NCBI RefSeq assembly: GCF_030695065.1
Contig: NZ_JAUYTR010000023.1
Span: 62,001 to 126,000 of the forward strand
Reading direction: 5' to 3'
DNA: 64,000 nucleotides
From: Sediminibacterium sp.
GTDB lineage: Bacteria > Bacteroidota > Bacteroidia > Chitinophagales > Chitinophagaceae
A program made the translations under genes and the position numbers. Below, in pieces: positions 7,371 to 15,822 of the stretch. The notes below the pieces were generated by a model. That model ran no database searches and was not told the DNA's origin. It saw only the letters and a list, made by a program, of their open reading frames with translations. How positions within the stretch are numbered: position 1 is the first letter of the stretch; every line of letters starts with the position of its first letter.

Positions 7371-8482
7371 TATTTATATAATTTAGATAATGCGATATCC
7401 AGCATTGATAAATCTTTGTCCTTGTCTTGATCTCTATCATAAATTAATTGACCATTCTTATTAATTGCATAAACTCTTGGTATAGCTTTATAACCTCCGT
7501 ATGAATTAATTAAATCAATATCATTAAAAATGTGTACCCAATCCATTTGGAACTCTTTAATCTTAGAAAGAAATAAAGACTTGTCAGTATCATATGAAAT
7601 AAAGATAATCTCGAGATCTTTATATTTGCTTTTCAATGCTCGAATTGTAGGAATCTCATTTATGCAAGGAACACACCAGGTTGCCCAAAAAACGATTAAT
7701 ACGTTACTTTTATACTTATAATCAAGTAAAGAAACAAACTTATTAGTAATATCTTTCGCTTTAAAAAATGGCAATTCTTCTCCTTTTTTAAAAGCTGTAA
7801 AACTGTTTAAATAATTATTAATAAAAATACCTTCCTCACTATTAATATAAGATTTTGGAAAACTTTTAAAAACATTATATAAAGATTTATAATCAATTAG
7901 GTTTGATTTTAGATGATTCCTTCTAAAATACCACTTCAAATAATAATCATTTAAATTCAAAGAAATGTATTGCATTTCTTTTTTTGATAAAGCTGAAAAT
8001 TTAGTACGATAAATACTATCAATTAAAGGTTTATTAATACAAATACTATCTGAATACTTCTCAAGAAATTCTTTACAATCTTGAAATTCTTTTTTTGTAT
8101 ACTCTAAAAATTTATTTTTTTGAATTTTAAAATCATATGCATTTGATAATATAAAATTCAATTTAGTAGTTTCAGAACTCGAATAGAAATACTTAATGAT
8201 TGATGGTTGATTGTTTACAAAAAATAAGTCATTAATTGATTCGCCATTACTTAAATTATAACTTATCTTAATTGAAGCATATTCAGAAATAAATTCTTTA
8301 TTGATAAATCCATCAATATCGTTATATACTATATTTTCTTCTCTTTTCCCATCATCAAATAAAATCCTTAAAGTCTTTGACACAACATTTTTAGGAAGTA
8401 TTAAACGCGTATTAGTTCGTTTTTGAGAATTACAAACTATTGAAATGAAAAGAGAAAAAGTGAAAAAATAAATTTTGTACAT
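7370..8482 (-). CDS. TlpA-family thioredoxin-like secreted protein
   Basis: 370 aa. A signal peptide (cleavage near VCNSQ) precedes a long divergent N-terminal region and a C-terminal thioredoxin domain with VFWATWCVPC near residue 267 and a GYKAIPRVYAI cis-Pro loop. It is the first gene of copy B, in the position occupied by the VKOR fusion in copy A, directly upstream of the leader element and precursor 2. Its codon use is extremely AT-rich, as in its neighbours and unlike the housekeeping genes after 9346. Confidence 0.83.
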   Translation of the reverse strand: MYKIYFFTFSLFISIVCNSQKRTNTRLILPKNVVSKTLRILFDDGKREENIVYNDIDGFINKEFISEYASIKISYNLSNGESINDLFFVNNQPSIIKYFYSSSETTKLNFILSNAYDFKIQKNKFLEYTKKEFQDCKEFLEKYSDSICINKPLIDSIYRTKFSALSKKEMQYISLNLNDYYLKWYFRRNHLKSNLIDYKSLYNVFKSFPKSYINSEEGIFINNYLNSFTAFKKGEELPFFKAKDITNKFVSLLDYKYKSNVLIVFWATWCVPCINEIPTIRALKSKYKDLEIIFISYDTDKSLFLSKIKEFQMDWVHIFNDIDLINSYGGYKAIPRVYAINKNGQLIYDRDQDKDKDLSMLDIALSKLYK

Positions 8483-8562
8483 ATTTAAATAATTAATTTC
8501 CCTTATCAGTTAATAGAGAGGAGTAAACTTGAATTATAATTTTCAAACTAAAAAAAATCACC

Positions 8563-8582
8563 GGGGGGTATTTTTACCCCCC
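8563..8582. promoter_or_regulatory. GGGGGGTA-N4-TACCCCCC palindrome in divergent intergenic region
   Basis: Same sequence and flanks as 4439-4458, followed by further C and an A11 run. It lies between the minus-strand peptide locus (start 8482) and the plus-strand response regulator (start 8710), a place suited to controlling both. A single half-site TACCCCC recurs at 8667-8673. Confidence 0.6.
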
Positions 8583-8709
8583 CCCCAAAAAAAAAAACTA
8601 TTAAAATAAATTAACATAAGTATTTGTTTTTGTATTGCCTTATTACATACATTGCATTTATACAAATACCCCCAAGTGTTTTGTATTTATAGAATTTAAA
8701 ACATAAAAT

Positions 8710-9345
8710 ATGCCATCAATAATGATGTGTGATGACCATGCTATGGTCATGAACGCAATGGGGGATTTATTAAGAAAGGAGAATTTTAAGGTTATTGCCA
8801 CTACATTATCTGGTAAAGCTTGTATTGAAGCCATTCAGAGTGGACTAATTCCAAATGTATTAATTTTAGATATTAGTATGCCCGACATGCCTGGCTATAT
8901 TGTGGCACAACATGTAAAGAAGCATTATCCAAATACCAAGATATTAATCTTTTCAATGATAACCGATGAAAATGCGGTTAAGGCAATGATCCGAATTGGT
9001 GTGAATGGTTTTGCTTTTAAAAATATTAGCGATATTGAGCTTGTTGAAATTATTCGAAAAATATCAAGCGGTCAAGAATACTATCCACCTGAATTTATTT
9101 TTAGCACTGAAGAAATAGAAATCATCAAGCAGCAAAAAATTGCCTGGGCTGAACAATTAACAAAAAAGGAAATTCAAGCTACACAATTACTCGCTAATGA
9201 TTTATCAAGAAAACAAGTGGCAGAAGATATGGGCATCTCTGCCTCTTCGATTAATAAAAAAATGGAACGCGTCTTTAAAAAAACCAATCAGAAATCCACC
9301 GTTGGTGTAATTAATTTTTTAAAAAAAGTGGGTATTATTCAATAA
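8710..9345 (+). CDS. NarL/FixJ-family response regulator
   Basis: 211 aa. The receiver domain has the acidic pair CDD (residues 7-9), the phosphoacceptor Asp in LILDIS near residue 53, Ser in IFSM and Lys in FKN. A LuxR-type helix-turn-helix follows (LTKKEIQATQLLANDLSRKQ, ASSINKKMERVF). No histidine kinase is adjacent, so its partner lies elsewhere. It is divergent from the peptide locus and is its most likely local regulator (inference). Its stop codon abuts that of the convergent gene at 9346. Confidence 0.9.
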   Translation: MPSIMMCDDHAMVMNAMGDLLRKENFKVIATTLSGKACIEAIQSGLIPNVLILDISMPDMPGYIVAQHVKKHYPNTKILIFSMITDENAVKAMIRIGVNGFAFKNISDIELVEIIRKISSGQEYYPPEFIFSTEEIEIIKQQKIAWAEQLTKKEIQATQLLANDLSRKQVAEDMGISASSINKKMERVFKKTNQKSTVGVINFLKKVGIIQ

Positions 9346-10080
9346 CTACCGCTTCTCAAAAAACCACCACAAACGCTTCCTAGGTTTTACCGTATAGTTT
9401 TTTCGAACATAAGTGCTGATATGGTGGCCGGCTTCGTGTACATCATCGGTTAATAATACCAGTTTTAGGTCTTCTTTAGAGATGGTACCATGCTCGGCCA
9501 TATAAGTACAATAATCCATCAGGGGTTGATAATAGGATTTTCCAAACAATACCATCGGAAAATCATTGATGGTTCTGGTCTGTATCAGGGTTAAAGCTTC
9601 ATAGAATTCATCCATGGTGCCAAATCCGCCTGGCAAACAAACGAATGCATAAGAGTATTTCACCAACATTACTTTTCGTACAAAGAAATATTTAAGTGTA
9701 ATTGATTTGTGCACATAAGGGTTTTCATGTTGCTCAAAAGGGAGTTTAATATTAATACCTACCGACTGGCCGCCATTTTCAAAAGCACCCCTGTTGGCTG
9801 CTTCCATGATGCCTGGCCCCCCTCCGGTTATAGTGGTAAATCCCATTTCTGCAATATGCTTACCTATATCTTGTGCCGCTTTATAATATGGATGATCTTC
9901 TTTGAATCTAGCACTGCCAAATACAGTAACACAGGGGCCCAGAAAATGCAAAAATCGAAACGATTGAATGAATTCTAAAAATACATTCCAAGCAAATTTT
10001 AATTCATAAGCTCTCGGCTTTGGTCCATCTAAATAAACCGCTTTTTCTGGGGGAATGATTCTGTCTAACCGTGTCTTCAT
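9346..10080 (-). CDS. TIGR00730/LOG family Rossmann-fold protein
   Basis: 244 aa. It carries the family's GGGPGIMEAANRGA nucleotide-binding loop and the PGGFGTMDEFYEALT motif, whose Arg/Glu residues act in nucleoside 5'-monophosphate phosphoribohydrolases of the LOG family. Bacterial members are often called cytokinin riboside 5'-monophosphate phosphoribohydrolase, although the physiological substrate is usually unproven. Here there is an extra N-terminal segment of about 45 residues. It is cytoplasmic and stands as a single gene. Confidence 0.9.
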   Translation of the reverse strand: MKTRLDRIIPPEKAVYLDGPKPRAYELKFAWNVFLEFIQSFRFLHFLGPCVTVFGSARFKEDHPYYKAAQDIGKHIAEMGFTTITGGGPGIMEAANRGAFENGGQSVGINIKLPFEQHENPYVHKSITLKYFFVRKVMLVKYSYAFVCLPGGFGTMDEFYEALTLIQTRTINDFPMVLFGKSYYQPLMDYCTYMAEHGTISKEDLKLVLLTDDVHEAGHHISTYVRKNYTVKPRKRLWWFFEKR

Positions 10081-10156
10081 TTTGACTTACATTTATTACC
10101 GAATTCAAATTAATACATTCTAACAAGTCTAGCCCGATATTTGTATCAATAATTAT

Positions 10157-11497
10157 ATGCAAAAAACATTTTTTACATTTTGTATGTTTTTTTTGAGCAT
10201 GGCCTTTACCCATGCGCAAACTATTATTCAAGCTGGAAATTTCCAAAGTATTTCCTTGCATGGCCCTTTAATGTATTATTGGAACAACCCTACCATTGCT
10301 TTTCAGTTTACACAAGACCTACAGCAACAATTACTTACTAAAAAAGGATATTCACTTGATGGAAATAATATTTCTTTTTCAATATTAAAAAACATCAAGG
10401 AATTTAGTGCTGCCTCAAACAGTTCTACTACCTTCCCTGTTATCAATATGAAACTGGCGGAATACCCCGCCAGCTTATACCTCCAACAATTTTATCCCGA
10501 TCAATTAAACGATTCAAGCCAACAAGGCATTCAGTCTGTGATCCTAGTAGAAATAAGTATTCAGCAAAACGGTAATGCTGAATTATTCAGTAGAAGTTTA
10601 GAAGTCTTTATCAAAAAAAGCAATGCCATTGGCTTTGGTGTTCCCTTTAATAACTTGCATTTAAGTGCAAAAGGGTTTAGTGAGCTGATGAAAAAATCGG
10701 TTGAAATTATTTTAGACAGCAACAACCTTAATGAACAAATTGAGTTAAAAGCTTCTCCCCCTAGTATGGGTGATAATTTTATTATTGGAGCTATTACCAA
10801 TATGCCTAAAATTGCCATTGAAAGCAAAGGACTGTTCAGTAAATATGCACTCAATGGCAAAACCGAATTAATCAGGTGGGACGAACAACGTTACCTAGAA
10901 ATTATTTTAAGGGGTAAAAATAAAACTGTATTGCAGCCTGCGCTGAATAGCATCATAGTTGAAAAGGAAAAAGAGAATCCGCAAGCTGTTTTTGTTTTTC
11001 TATTACAAGAAGCCAGGAATATTGTTTTAAACCGAAATTATCAATTGGTCATTCCTGCAAGAATTTCTGGTAATAACAATTCAAGAATCAGCAATATGCC
11101 AATTGTAGAACCACTAGAAGGGAACAACAACTTTATGTTGCAAGAAAAAGATACCATTGCCTATTTTAGTATTGAAACAGATCAACTAGATAGTACTAAA
11201 AAAATATATCCCTATTTATCTAGCAATGGCATTGATAGCAATTCATTAACCAGGATCAACGATTTTAGTAATGCAATTAATTTTACTTCGCTGTATTATT
11301 TAAAAGGGAAAATTCGTAACCAAGCTTTTAGCATTGAAGTGGGAGAATTTTTTAGAATCATTTATTTAAATAATGAAAGAATTGTTCTACTAAGTGGAAT
11401 GCAACAACCCGAAAGGATGGTTATCTTTAACCCCAATATTTCTATTGAGCTAATCAACGAATTGATTTTACTCAGTTATAATCGATTCTTTCAATAA
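10157..11497 (+). CDS. secreted protein of unknown function
   Basis: 446 aa. A signal peptide (FFLSMAFTHAQ, cleavage near residue 21) points to export. The rest is a mixed alpha/beta protein with no motif I recognise, no further membrane segment and no lipobox. It begins 77 bp from the divergent LOG gene and is followed 5 bp later by exonuclease III, so these may be co-transcribed. The codon usage is like the chromosomal genes around it. Confidence 0.6.
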   Translation: MQKTFFTFCMFFLSMAFTHAQTIIQAGNFQSISLHGPLMYYWNNPTIAFQFTQDLQQQLLTKKGYSLDGNNISFSILKNIKEFSAASNSSTTFPVINMKLAEYPASLYLQQFYPDQLNDSSQQGIQSVILVEISIQQNGNAELFSRSLEVFIKKSNAIGFGVPFNNLHLSAKGFSELMKKSVEIILDSNNLNEQIELKASPPSMGDNFIIGAITNMPKIAIESKGLFSKYALNGKTELIRWDEQRYLEIILRGKNKTVLQPALNSIIVEKEKENPQAVFVFLLQEARNIVLNRNYQLVIPARISGNNNSRISNMPIVEPLEGNNNFMLQEKDTIAYFSIETDQLDSTKKIYPYLSSNGIDSNSLTRINDFSNAINFTSLYYLKGKIRNQAFSIEVGEFFRIIYLNNERIVLLSGMQQPERMVIFNPNISIELINELILLSYNRFFQ

Positions 11498-11502
11498 TTT
11501 TT

Positions 11503-12270
11503 ATGCGCATTATTTCATACAACGTGAATGGCATCAGGGCTGCCATAAAAAAAGGATTTGACGAATGGCTGCTGTCTGATCCTGCAGATATTATTTGCTT
11601 GCAAGAAAGCAAAGCCACCAAAGAAGACATTGACCATGCTGTATTCGACAAAGCGGGCTATAGCAGTTATTGGTTTACTGCCCAAAAAAAGGGCTATAGT
11701 GGTGTAGTAATACTCACTAAAATAAAACCAGATGCTGTTCATTTTGGTAGTAATATGGAACAAAGTGATTTGGAAGGGCGAGTTATACGGGCAGATTTTG
11801 GCGACATCACTATTGTAAATGCCTATTATCCTTCTGGCACCAGTGGTGATGAAAGACAAGCTTATAAATATATATGGCTAAACCAGTTTCAGGTTTTTTT
11901 AGATGAATTAAGAAAAACGAGGCCTAATTTAATTGTAGTGGGCGATTATAATATTGCGCACGAAGCCATTGATATTCATGACCCTAAAGGCAATAAAAAA
12001 TCTTCTGGTTTTTTGCCCGAAGAAAGAGCTTGGATGACGCAGTTTTTAGCCAATGGTTGGGTAGACAGTTTTAGACAATTGCATCCAGCAACTACAGGTG
12101 CTTATAGCTGGTGGAGTCAACGCTTCCCTTCTGTAAGATTGCAAAATAAGGGTTGGCGGATCGATTATATCTGCCTAAGCAATAGCCTTGCTCCTCAATT
12201 AAAAGCGGCTGCTATTTACCCCGATATTAAACACAGTGACCACTGCCCTATTTATGTTGAAATAAAATAA
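11503..12270 (+). CDS. xth: exodeoxyribonuclease III (AP endonuclease)
   Basis: 255 aa, the usual ExoIII length. It shows the catalytic motifs of the Mg-dependent exonuclease/endonuclease/phosphatase fold: YNVNGIRAA, LQESKA (metal Glu), NAYYPSG, GDYNIAHE, and the C-terminal DYICLS...HSDHCPI with the catalytic His. It removes abasic-site lesions and 3' blocks during base excision repair. It lies immediately upstream of a DUF4286 gene. Confidence 0.95.
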   Translation: MRIISYNVNGIRAAIKKGFDEWLLSDPADIICLQESKATKEDIDHAVFDKAGYSSYWFTAQKKGYSGVVILTKIKPDAVHFGSNMEQSDLEGRVIRADFGDITIVNAYYPSGTSGDERQAYKYIWLNQFQVFLDELRKTRPNLIVVGDYNIAHEAIDIHDPKGNKKSSGFLPEERAWMTQFLANGWVDSFRQLHPATTGAYSWWSQRFPSVRLQNKGWRIDYICLSNSLAPQLKAAAIYPDIKHSDHCPIYVEIK

Positions 12271-12272
12271 TC

Positions 12273-12578
12273 ATGTACATATATAATGTAACTACTAAAG
12301 TAGCCCATGGCATTCATACCGATTGGTTTCATTGGATGAAAAACGAACATATTCCTGCAGTGATGGCCACTGGTTGCTTTACCCATTTTCAATTTGTTCG
12401 TTTATTAGAAACCGATGAAGAAGATGGTGTTACCTATGCCGTGCAATACCATGCTGAAGCCAAGGCCAATTATAACCGCTACATTGAATTGCACGCACCC
12501 GCTATGCGCAATGACGCTGTGCTGAAATGGGGCAACCAAATGATGGCTTTTAGGTCGATTATGCAAGTTGTGAATTGA
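12273..12578 (+). CDS. DUF4286 family protein
   Basis: 101 aa. It matches the Bacteroidota DUF4286 pattern: starts MYIYNVTTKV, followed by WFHWMKNEHIPAVMATGCF and a C-terminal FRSIMQVV. This is a small cytoplasmic ferredoxin-like-fold candidate with no known activity. It starts 2 bp after the exonuclease III stop and is very likely in the same transcript. Confidence 0.85.
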   Translation: MYIYNVTTKVAHGIHTDWFHWMKNEHIPAVMATGCFTHFQFVRLLETDEEDGVTYAVQYHAEAKANYNRYIELHAPAMRNDAVLKWGNQMMAFRSIMQVVN

Positions 12579-12811
12579 GTGTGGATAGTTTTAGAAAACA
12601 AATTTGGTATTTAAAAATCTTCCTTATATTCCTTTGAAACCCTTTATGGCATTGAATTGCAGAATATAATCACTGAAACTCAATGATACCAAGGCTTTCA
12701 GCAATTCAAGATGTAAATTATACACTTTTTATTTTTGTTTCAATTCCTCGTCAACCCTTTATTAATAAGGCTTTTAAGCCAAACTAACTAATCAAAAAAA
12801 AGAATAAAAAT

Positions 12812-12841
12812 TTTGTTGGTAGCTAAAAGCCAATAAATTTG
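12812..12841 (+). promoter_or_regulatory. Bacteroidota-type promoter of the HU gene
   Basis: TTTG (12812-12815), 18 bases, then TAAATTTG (12834-12841). This matches the -33 TTTG / -7 TAnnTTTG consensus of the Bacteroidota primary sigma factor. It lies 35 bp before the HU start codon, inside the 297-bp gap 12579-12875, which otherwise shows nothing. Confidence 0.65.
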
Positions 12842-12875
12842 TTCTGTTATCAAAAAACACTTTAAAAATACATCT

Positions 12876-13145
12876 ATGAACAAAGCTGAATTAATCGCAC
12901 ACTTAGCTGATGATGCGGGTATCACCAAAACACAAGCAAATGCTACTTTGGATTCTTTTATTGATGCTGTAACTAAAACATTGAAGAAAGGCGATAAAGT
13001 AACTTTAGTAGGTTTCGGTACTTTCTCTGTATCTAAGCGTGCTGCTCGTACTGGTCGTAACCCTCAGACTGGCGAGACTATTAAGATTAAAGCAAAGAAA
13101 GTTGCTAAGTTTAAAGCTGGTAAAGAATTAAGCGGTAAGTTATAA
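12876..13145 (+). CDS. hup: HU family DNA-binding protein
   Basis: 89 aa, typical for HU. It has the N-terminal helices ([15 protein letters not shown]), [21 protein letters not shown] (the DNA-intercalating arm with the RNP motif) and a Lys-rich C-terminus. A histone-like dimer that bends DNA. It has its own promoter upstream and a strong terminator directly after, so it is a single-gene unit. Confidence 0.96.
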   Translation: MNKAELIAHLADDAGITKTQANATLDSFIDAVTKTLKKGDKVTLVGFGTFSVSKRAARTGRNPQTGETIKIKAKKVAKFKAGKELSGKL

Positions 13146-13167
13146 TTTTTGCCTTCCAAAAGAATTG

Positions 13168-13190
13168 AACCCCGCTTTCGCGGGGTTTTT
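13168..13190 (+). terminator. rho-independent terminator after HU
   Basis: AACCCCGC, TTTC, GCGGGGTT hairpin followed by T5. It lies 22 bp after the HU stop codon. Confidence 0.9.
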
Positions 13191-13232
13191 CTATTTTTAC
13201 ACTTTATTAAACAATTTATTCAATTATTTATC

Positions 13233-13361
13233 ATGGGTAGAGGTGACAAAAAAACAGCTAAAGGAAAACGTTTCCAAGGGTCTTTCGGTAAGTCTAGACC
13301 AGCTAATCCTGTTGCAGCAAAAAAGGCAGCAGCAAAAAAAGCAGCAACAAAAGCTTCTTAA
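13233..13361 (+). CDS. 30S ribosomal protein THX
   Basis: 42 aa. The start MGRGDKKTAKGKRFQGSFGK matches bacterial THX, a tiny basic protein of the small ribosomal subunit head. It ends in an Ala/Lys repeat (AAKKAAAKKAATKAS). The frame is open further upstream to 13149, but that part runs through the HU terminator and does not look like protein, so ATG 13233 is chosen. It follows HU, a pairing often seen in Bacteroidota. Confidence 0.9.
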   Translation: MGRGDKKTAKGKRFQGSFGKSRPANPVAAKKAAAKKAATKAS

Positions 13362-13370
13362 TTCAATAAC

Positions 13371-13410
13371 AAGTGGGTCAGTACCGCTACGCGGAGTTGC
13401 TGATCCACTT
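13371..13410. terminator. stem-loop between THX and convergent gene
   Basis: AAGTGGGTCAG and CTGATCCACTT pair with one mismatch around an 18-nt loop. It sits between the THX stop and the 3' end of the convergent 13417 gene. It could serve both directions, though T-tracts are weak. Confidence 0.5.
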
Positions 13411-13416
13411 ATTGTA

Positions 13417-14742
13417 TTATCCTTTTACGCCAGACGCAATTTTCTCTATTGCAGCCACTAAAACGTCTAAGTCTGCTATTCTTGTGTATACATGCGGCGT
13501 TATTCTTACACAACTAATATTCTCCCATACAATGCCTACGGTATGTATTTTATAGGTATTGTACAACTGTTGGTCTAATTGGGCAGGTGTTAAGCCTTTT
13601 ATACTTACGCCACAAATGGCACAGGAATAGCCTGGTTTCAAAGAAGTATGTAATTGTACACCTGGTATATTTTGTACCCGCGTTGCCCAATAATTTTTTA
13701 AATACCGAATGCGCTCTTCTTTTCTTTTACTTCCAATTGCTGTATGAAATGCAATGGCTTCCCCAATACCTTGTTCTATTGGAAAGCTTCTGGTACCAAG
13801 GGTTTCAAACTTTCTAATGTCTGGACTTTGGGGTTTATCGTTGCATACCAGTGGCCATATTTTAGAGATATGTTCTTTCTTTATCCATAACATACCCGAG
13901 CCTATTGGAGCACTTAAAAATTTATGCAAGCTGGTTCCAAAATAATCACATTCTAAATCGGGTATGGCAAAGTCGAGCAAACCAAAAGAATGCGCTCCAT
14001 CTACAATCACTTCTAATCCTCTGCGATGTGCCATTTGACAAATTTTCTTAACAGGCAAAATTTGTCCTACCCAGTTAATGATATGGGTGATATGTAAAAT
14101 CTTGGTCTTAGGTGTGATGGCTTGTTCAAATGCTTTTACAATGGTATCATCGTCTTCTATTGGAAAATCAAAACTGATTTGCTTGTATACGATTCCATCT
14201 CTCAGCGCCCGCTGGCGCCAAGCTTGTATCATATTGGGGTAGTCTTGCTTCGTGCCAATTACTTCATCGCCTTTTTGCAAGTTGAGTCCAAAAATGACGG
14301 TATTCAATGCTTCGGTGGCATTTCTGTTCACCGCAATTTCTTCGGGCGAACATCCTGCCAATAAAGCCAGTTTTTGCCTAAGTGGTTCTCTGCCTTGGTC
14401 TAAAATGCGCCACATAAAATAAGAAGGACCCTGGTTAGACAATTGATTGTATCGCTCTACTGCTTGCTGCACCACGCTTGGGGAAGGGCTTACCCCGCCA
14501 TTGTTCAGGTTAATAAAATTGGAAGGCACCGTGTATGCTTGTTGTATTACCTGCCAATAATCTTCGTCTGAAGCTGCAATAAAGGGGTCATCGGAAGTGA
14601 TGGCAGCCGCTGCTATAAATTGTGCAGCTTGTAATTGGTTAAAAAAACCTTGACCTGCAAACACACTTGCTAGTACGCCTGCTTTTTTGATGAAATTCCT
14701 TCTTGGCTCCACGGGTTTAATTTTAACGCTTAAGTTAAACAT
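13417..14742 (-). CDS. Tat-exported class V aminotransferase-fold PLP enzyme
   Basis: 441 aa. The N-terminus has a twin-arginine signal (EPRRNFIKKAG followed by a hydrophobic stretch). The body is a class V PLP fold resembling isopenicillin-N epimerase/cysteine desulfurase-like proteins: NNGGVSPSP, NRNATEALNTVIFGL, VDGAHSFG (PLP Asp) and TSLHKFLSAPIGSG with the Schiff-base Lys. Tat export would fit folding with cofactor in the cytoplasm before transport. The reaction is unknown. A tatC gene lies in this window at 30496. Confidence 0.88.
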   Translation of the reverse strand: MFNLSVKIKPVEPRRNFIKKAGVLASVFAGQGFFNQLQAAQFIAAAAITSDDPFIAASDEDYWQVIQQAYTVPSNFINLNNGGVSPSPSVVQQAVERYNQLSNQGPSYFMWRILDQGREPLRQKLALLAGCSPEEIAVNRNATEALNTVIFGLNLQKGDEVIGTKQDYPNMIQAWRQRALRDGIVYKQISFDFPIEDDDTIVKAFEQAITPKTKILHITHIINWVGQILPVKKICQMAHRRGLEVIVDGAHSFGLLDFAIPDLECDYFGTSLHKFLSAPIGSGMLWIKKEHISKIWPLVCNDKPQSPDIRKFETLGTRSFPIEQGIGEAIAFHTAIGSKRKEERIRYLKNYWATRVQNIPGVQLHTSLKPGYSCAICGVSIKGLTPAQLDQQLYNTYKIHTVGIVWENISCVRITPHVYTRIADLDVLVAAIEKIASGVKG

Positions 14743-14761
14743 TATCCTCAGAAAACGGTTA

Positions 14762-14769
14762 TATCTTTG
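14762..14769 (+). promoter_or_regulatory. -7 promoter box of small CxxC protein gene
   Basis: TATCTTTG fits TAnnTTTG and lies 18 bp before the start codon at 14788. No clear -33 TTG partner is visible. Confidence 0.4.
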
Positions 14770-14787
14770 TGCTTTAATACACCGAAT

Positions 14788-15033
14788 ATGAAGAAGAAAG
14801 GGCTGTTTTTATTGTTGATCTTGGTTTTTCTTTTGGCAACTGAATCTATTCAAGCCCAATGTTCTATTTGTACCAAAACCGCTTCTCAATTAGGTGAAGG
14901 GCCCGCTAAAGCCTTGAACTCTGCCATTATTTACCTAGCATTTGCTCCTTTGGCCATTATGGGATTTATTGGTTTCCGTTGGTGGAAAAAAGAACAAACC
15001 ATTATTGCTGCGGAAGAAGGTCGAAACAGCTAG
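14788..15033 (+). CDS. small membrane protein with N-terminal CxxC
   Basis: 81 aa from ATG 14788, chosen because MKKKG starts a clean signal peptide that ends at IQAQ. The mature part opens with CSICTKTASQLGEG, then one membrane helix (AIIYLAFAPLAIMGFIGFRWW) and a short charged tail. This type of short CxxC plus one-helix protein is common in Bacteroidota and has no assigned function. The upstream in-frame ATG at 14767 overlaps the -7 box and is unlikely. Confidence 0.75.
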   Translation: MKKKGLFLLLILVFLLATESIQAQCSICTKTASQLGEGPAKALNSAIIYLAFAPLAIMGFIGFRWWKKEQTIIAAEEGRNS

Positions 15034-15045
15034 TTCACCCATGGT

Positions 15046-15786
15046 TTAACACAAATCTTCATTGATAAACACCAAGTTTTCATCGGAGATGGAAAAAGAG
15101 AAATTGTATTTACTAATAGCTGCAAATACCGACTTAGAACATCCTTTTTTCATTTGATCGTGCAACTCTAAATAAATGACTTTGGTTTTAGGCAACCAGT
15201 ATTCATAATTCTGTTCAAATACTTCTTTCTCTGATCCTTCAATATCTATCTTGAGTAAATCAATCGTATCCCATTGCTCCCCGCGCATGATGGTTTCTAC
15301 CGATTCTGCTGGTATGGCTTCTGGATTGTCTGGGTTGGTTTCTGTTACCATGAACGAACTGCTCGGTCCTGTAGGGTTCATGATAGATAAGTAGACGTCT
15401 TTATTCCATAAGCCCATACAATTGGCTTTAATATTTGGATGACCAGCAATATTTTTTAGCAATGCTTGAAAATTATCTCGGCTTGGTTCTACTGCAATGA
15501 TTTTACTTCCCGGATATCGATGTGAAAAATAAACAGCCGCCAACCCTATATTGGCACCGGCATCAATGATGCGGGTGGGCGTAAATGGCAATATTACATT
15601 GTATTGATCGTCTAAAAACACCTGTTTAAATGTGTATTTATCCGTGGTTTTACTGCGTAAATGAAAAGTAGTTTGGTATTTAGATGAAGTAAATGCGCCG
15701 TATTTCTTAAACAATAAGTGCACATAAAACTTGATGCCGTCTACTAATCCAAATGCCTTAATTAATGGTTTAAACCTAGATGCCAT
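15046..15786 (-). CDS. FkbM family methyltransferase
   Basis: 246 aa. SAM-binding motif IDAGANIGLAAVYFS (around residue 75), then IAVEPSRDNF and LLKIDIEGSEKEVFE, the FkbM hallmark. These O-methyltransferases often modify sugars or glycolipids. It is next to a family 2 glycosyltransferase on the same strand, consistent with methylation of a surface glycan (inference). Confidence 0.88.
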   Translation of the reverse strand: MASRFKPLIKAFGLVDGIKFYVHLLFKKYGAFTSSKYQTTFHLRSKTTDKYTFKQVFLDDQYNVILPFTPTRIIDAGANIGLAAVYFSHRYPGSKIIAVEPSRDNFQALLKNIAGHPNIKANCMGLWNKDVYLSIMNPTGPSSSFMVTETNPDNPEAIPAESVETIMRGEQWDTIDLLKIDIEGSEKEVFEQNYEYWLPKTKVIYLELHDQMKKGCSKSVFAAISKYNFSFSISDENLVFINEDLC

Positions 15787-15822
15787 ATGGGGGTTGGTAT
15801 TAACTAGCCCGAAAATAACCCA

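Noticed and set aside
1..8700. Integrated phage or transposon as vehicle of the AT-rich island
   Set aside because: No integrase, transposase, tRNA or flanking direct repeat was seen, and the left edge is outside the window.
13149..13232. Upstream extension of the THX reading frame
   Set aside because: It runs through the HU terminator hairpin and encodes a Phe-rich sequence unlike any THX protein; ATG 13233 fits the family start.
13165..13461. 98-residue open frame overlapping THX
   Set aside because: It is out of frame with THX, covers the HU terminator and THX coding sequence, and shows no protein features.
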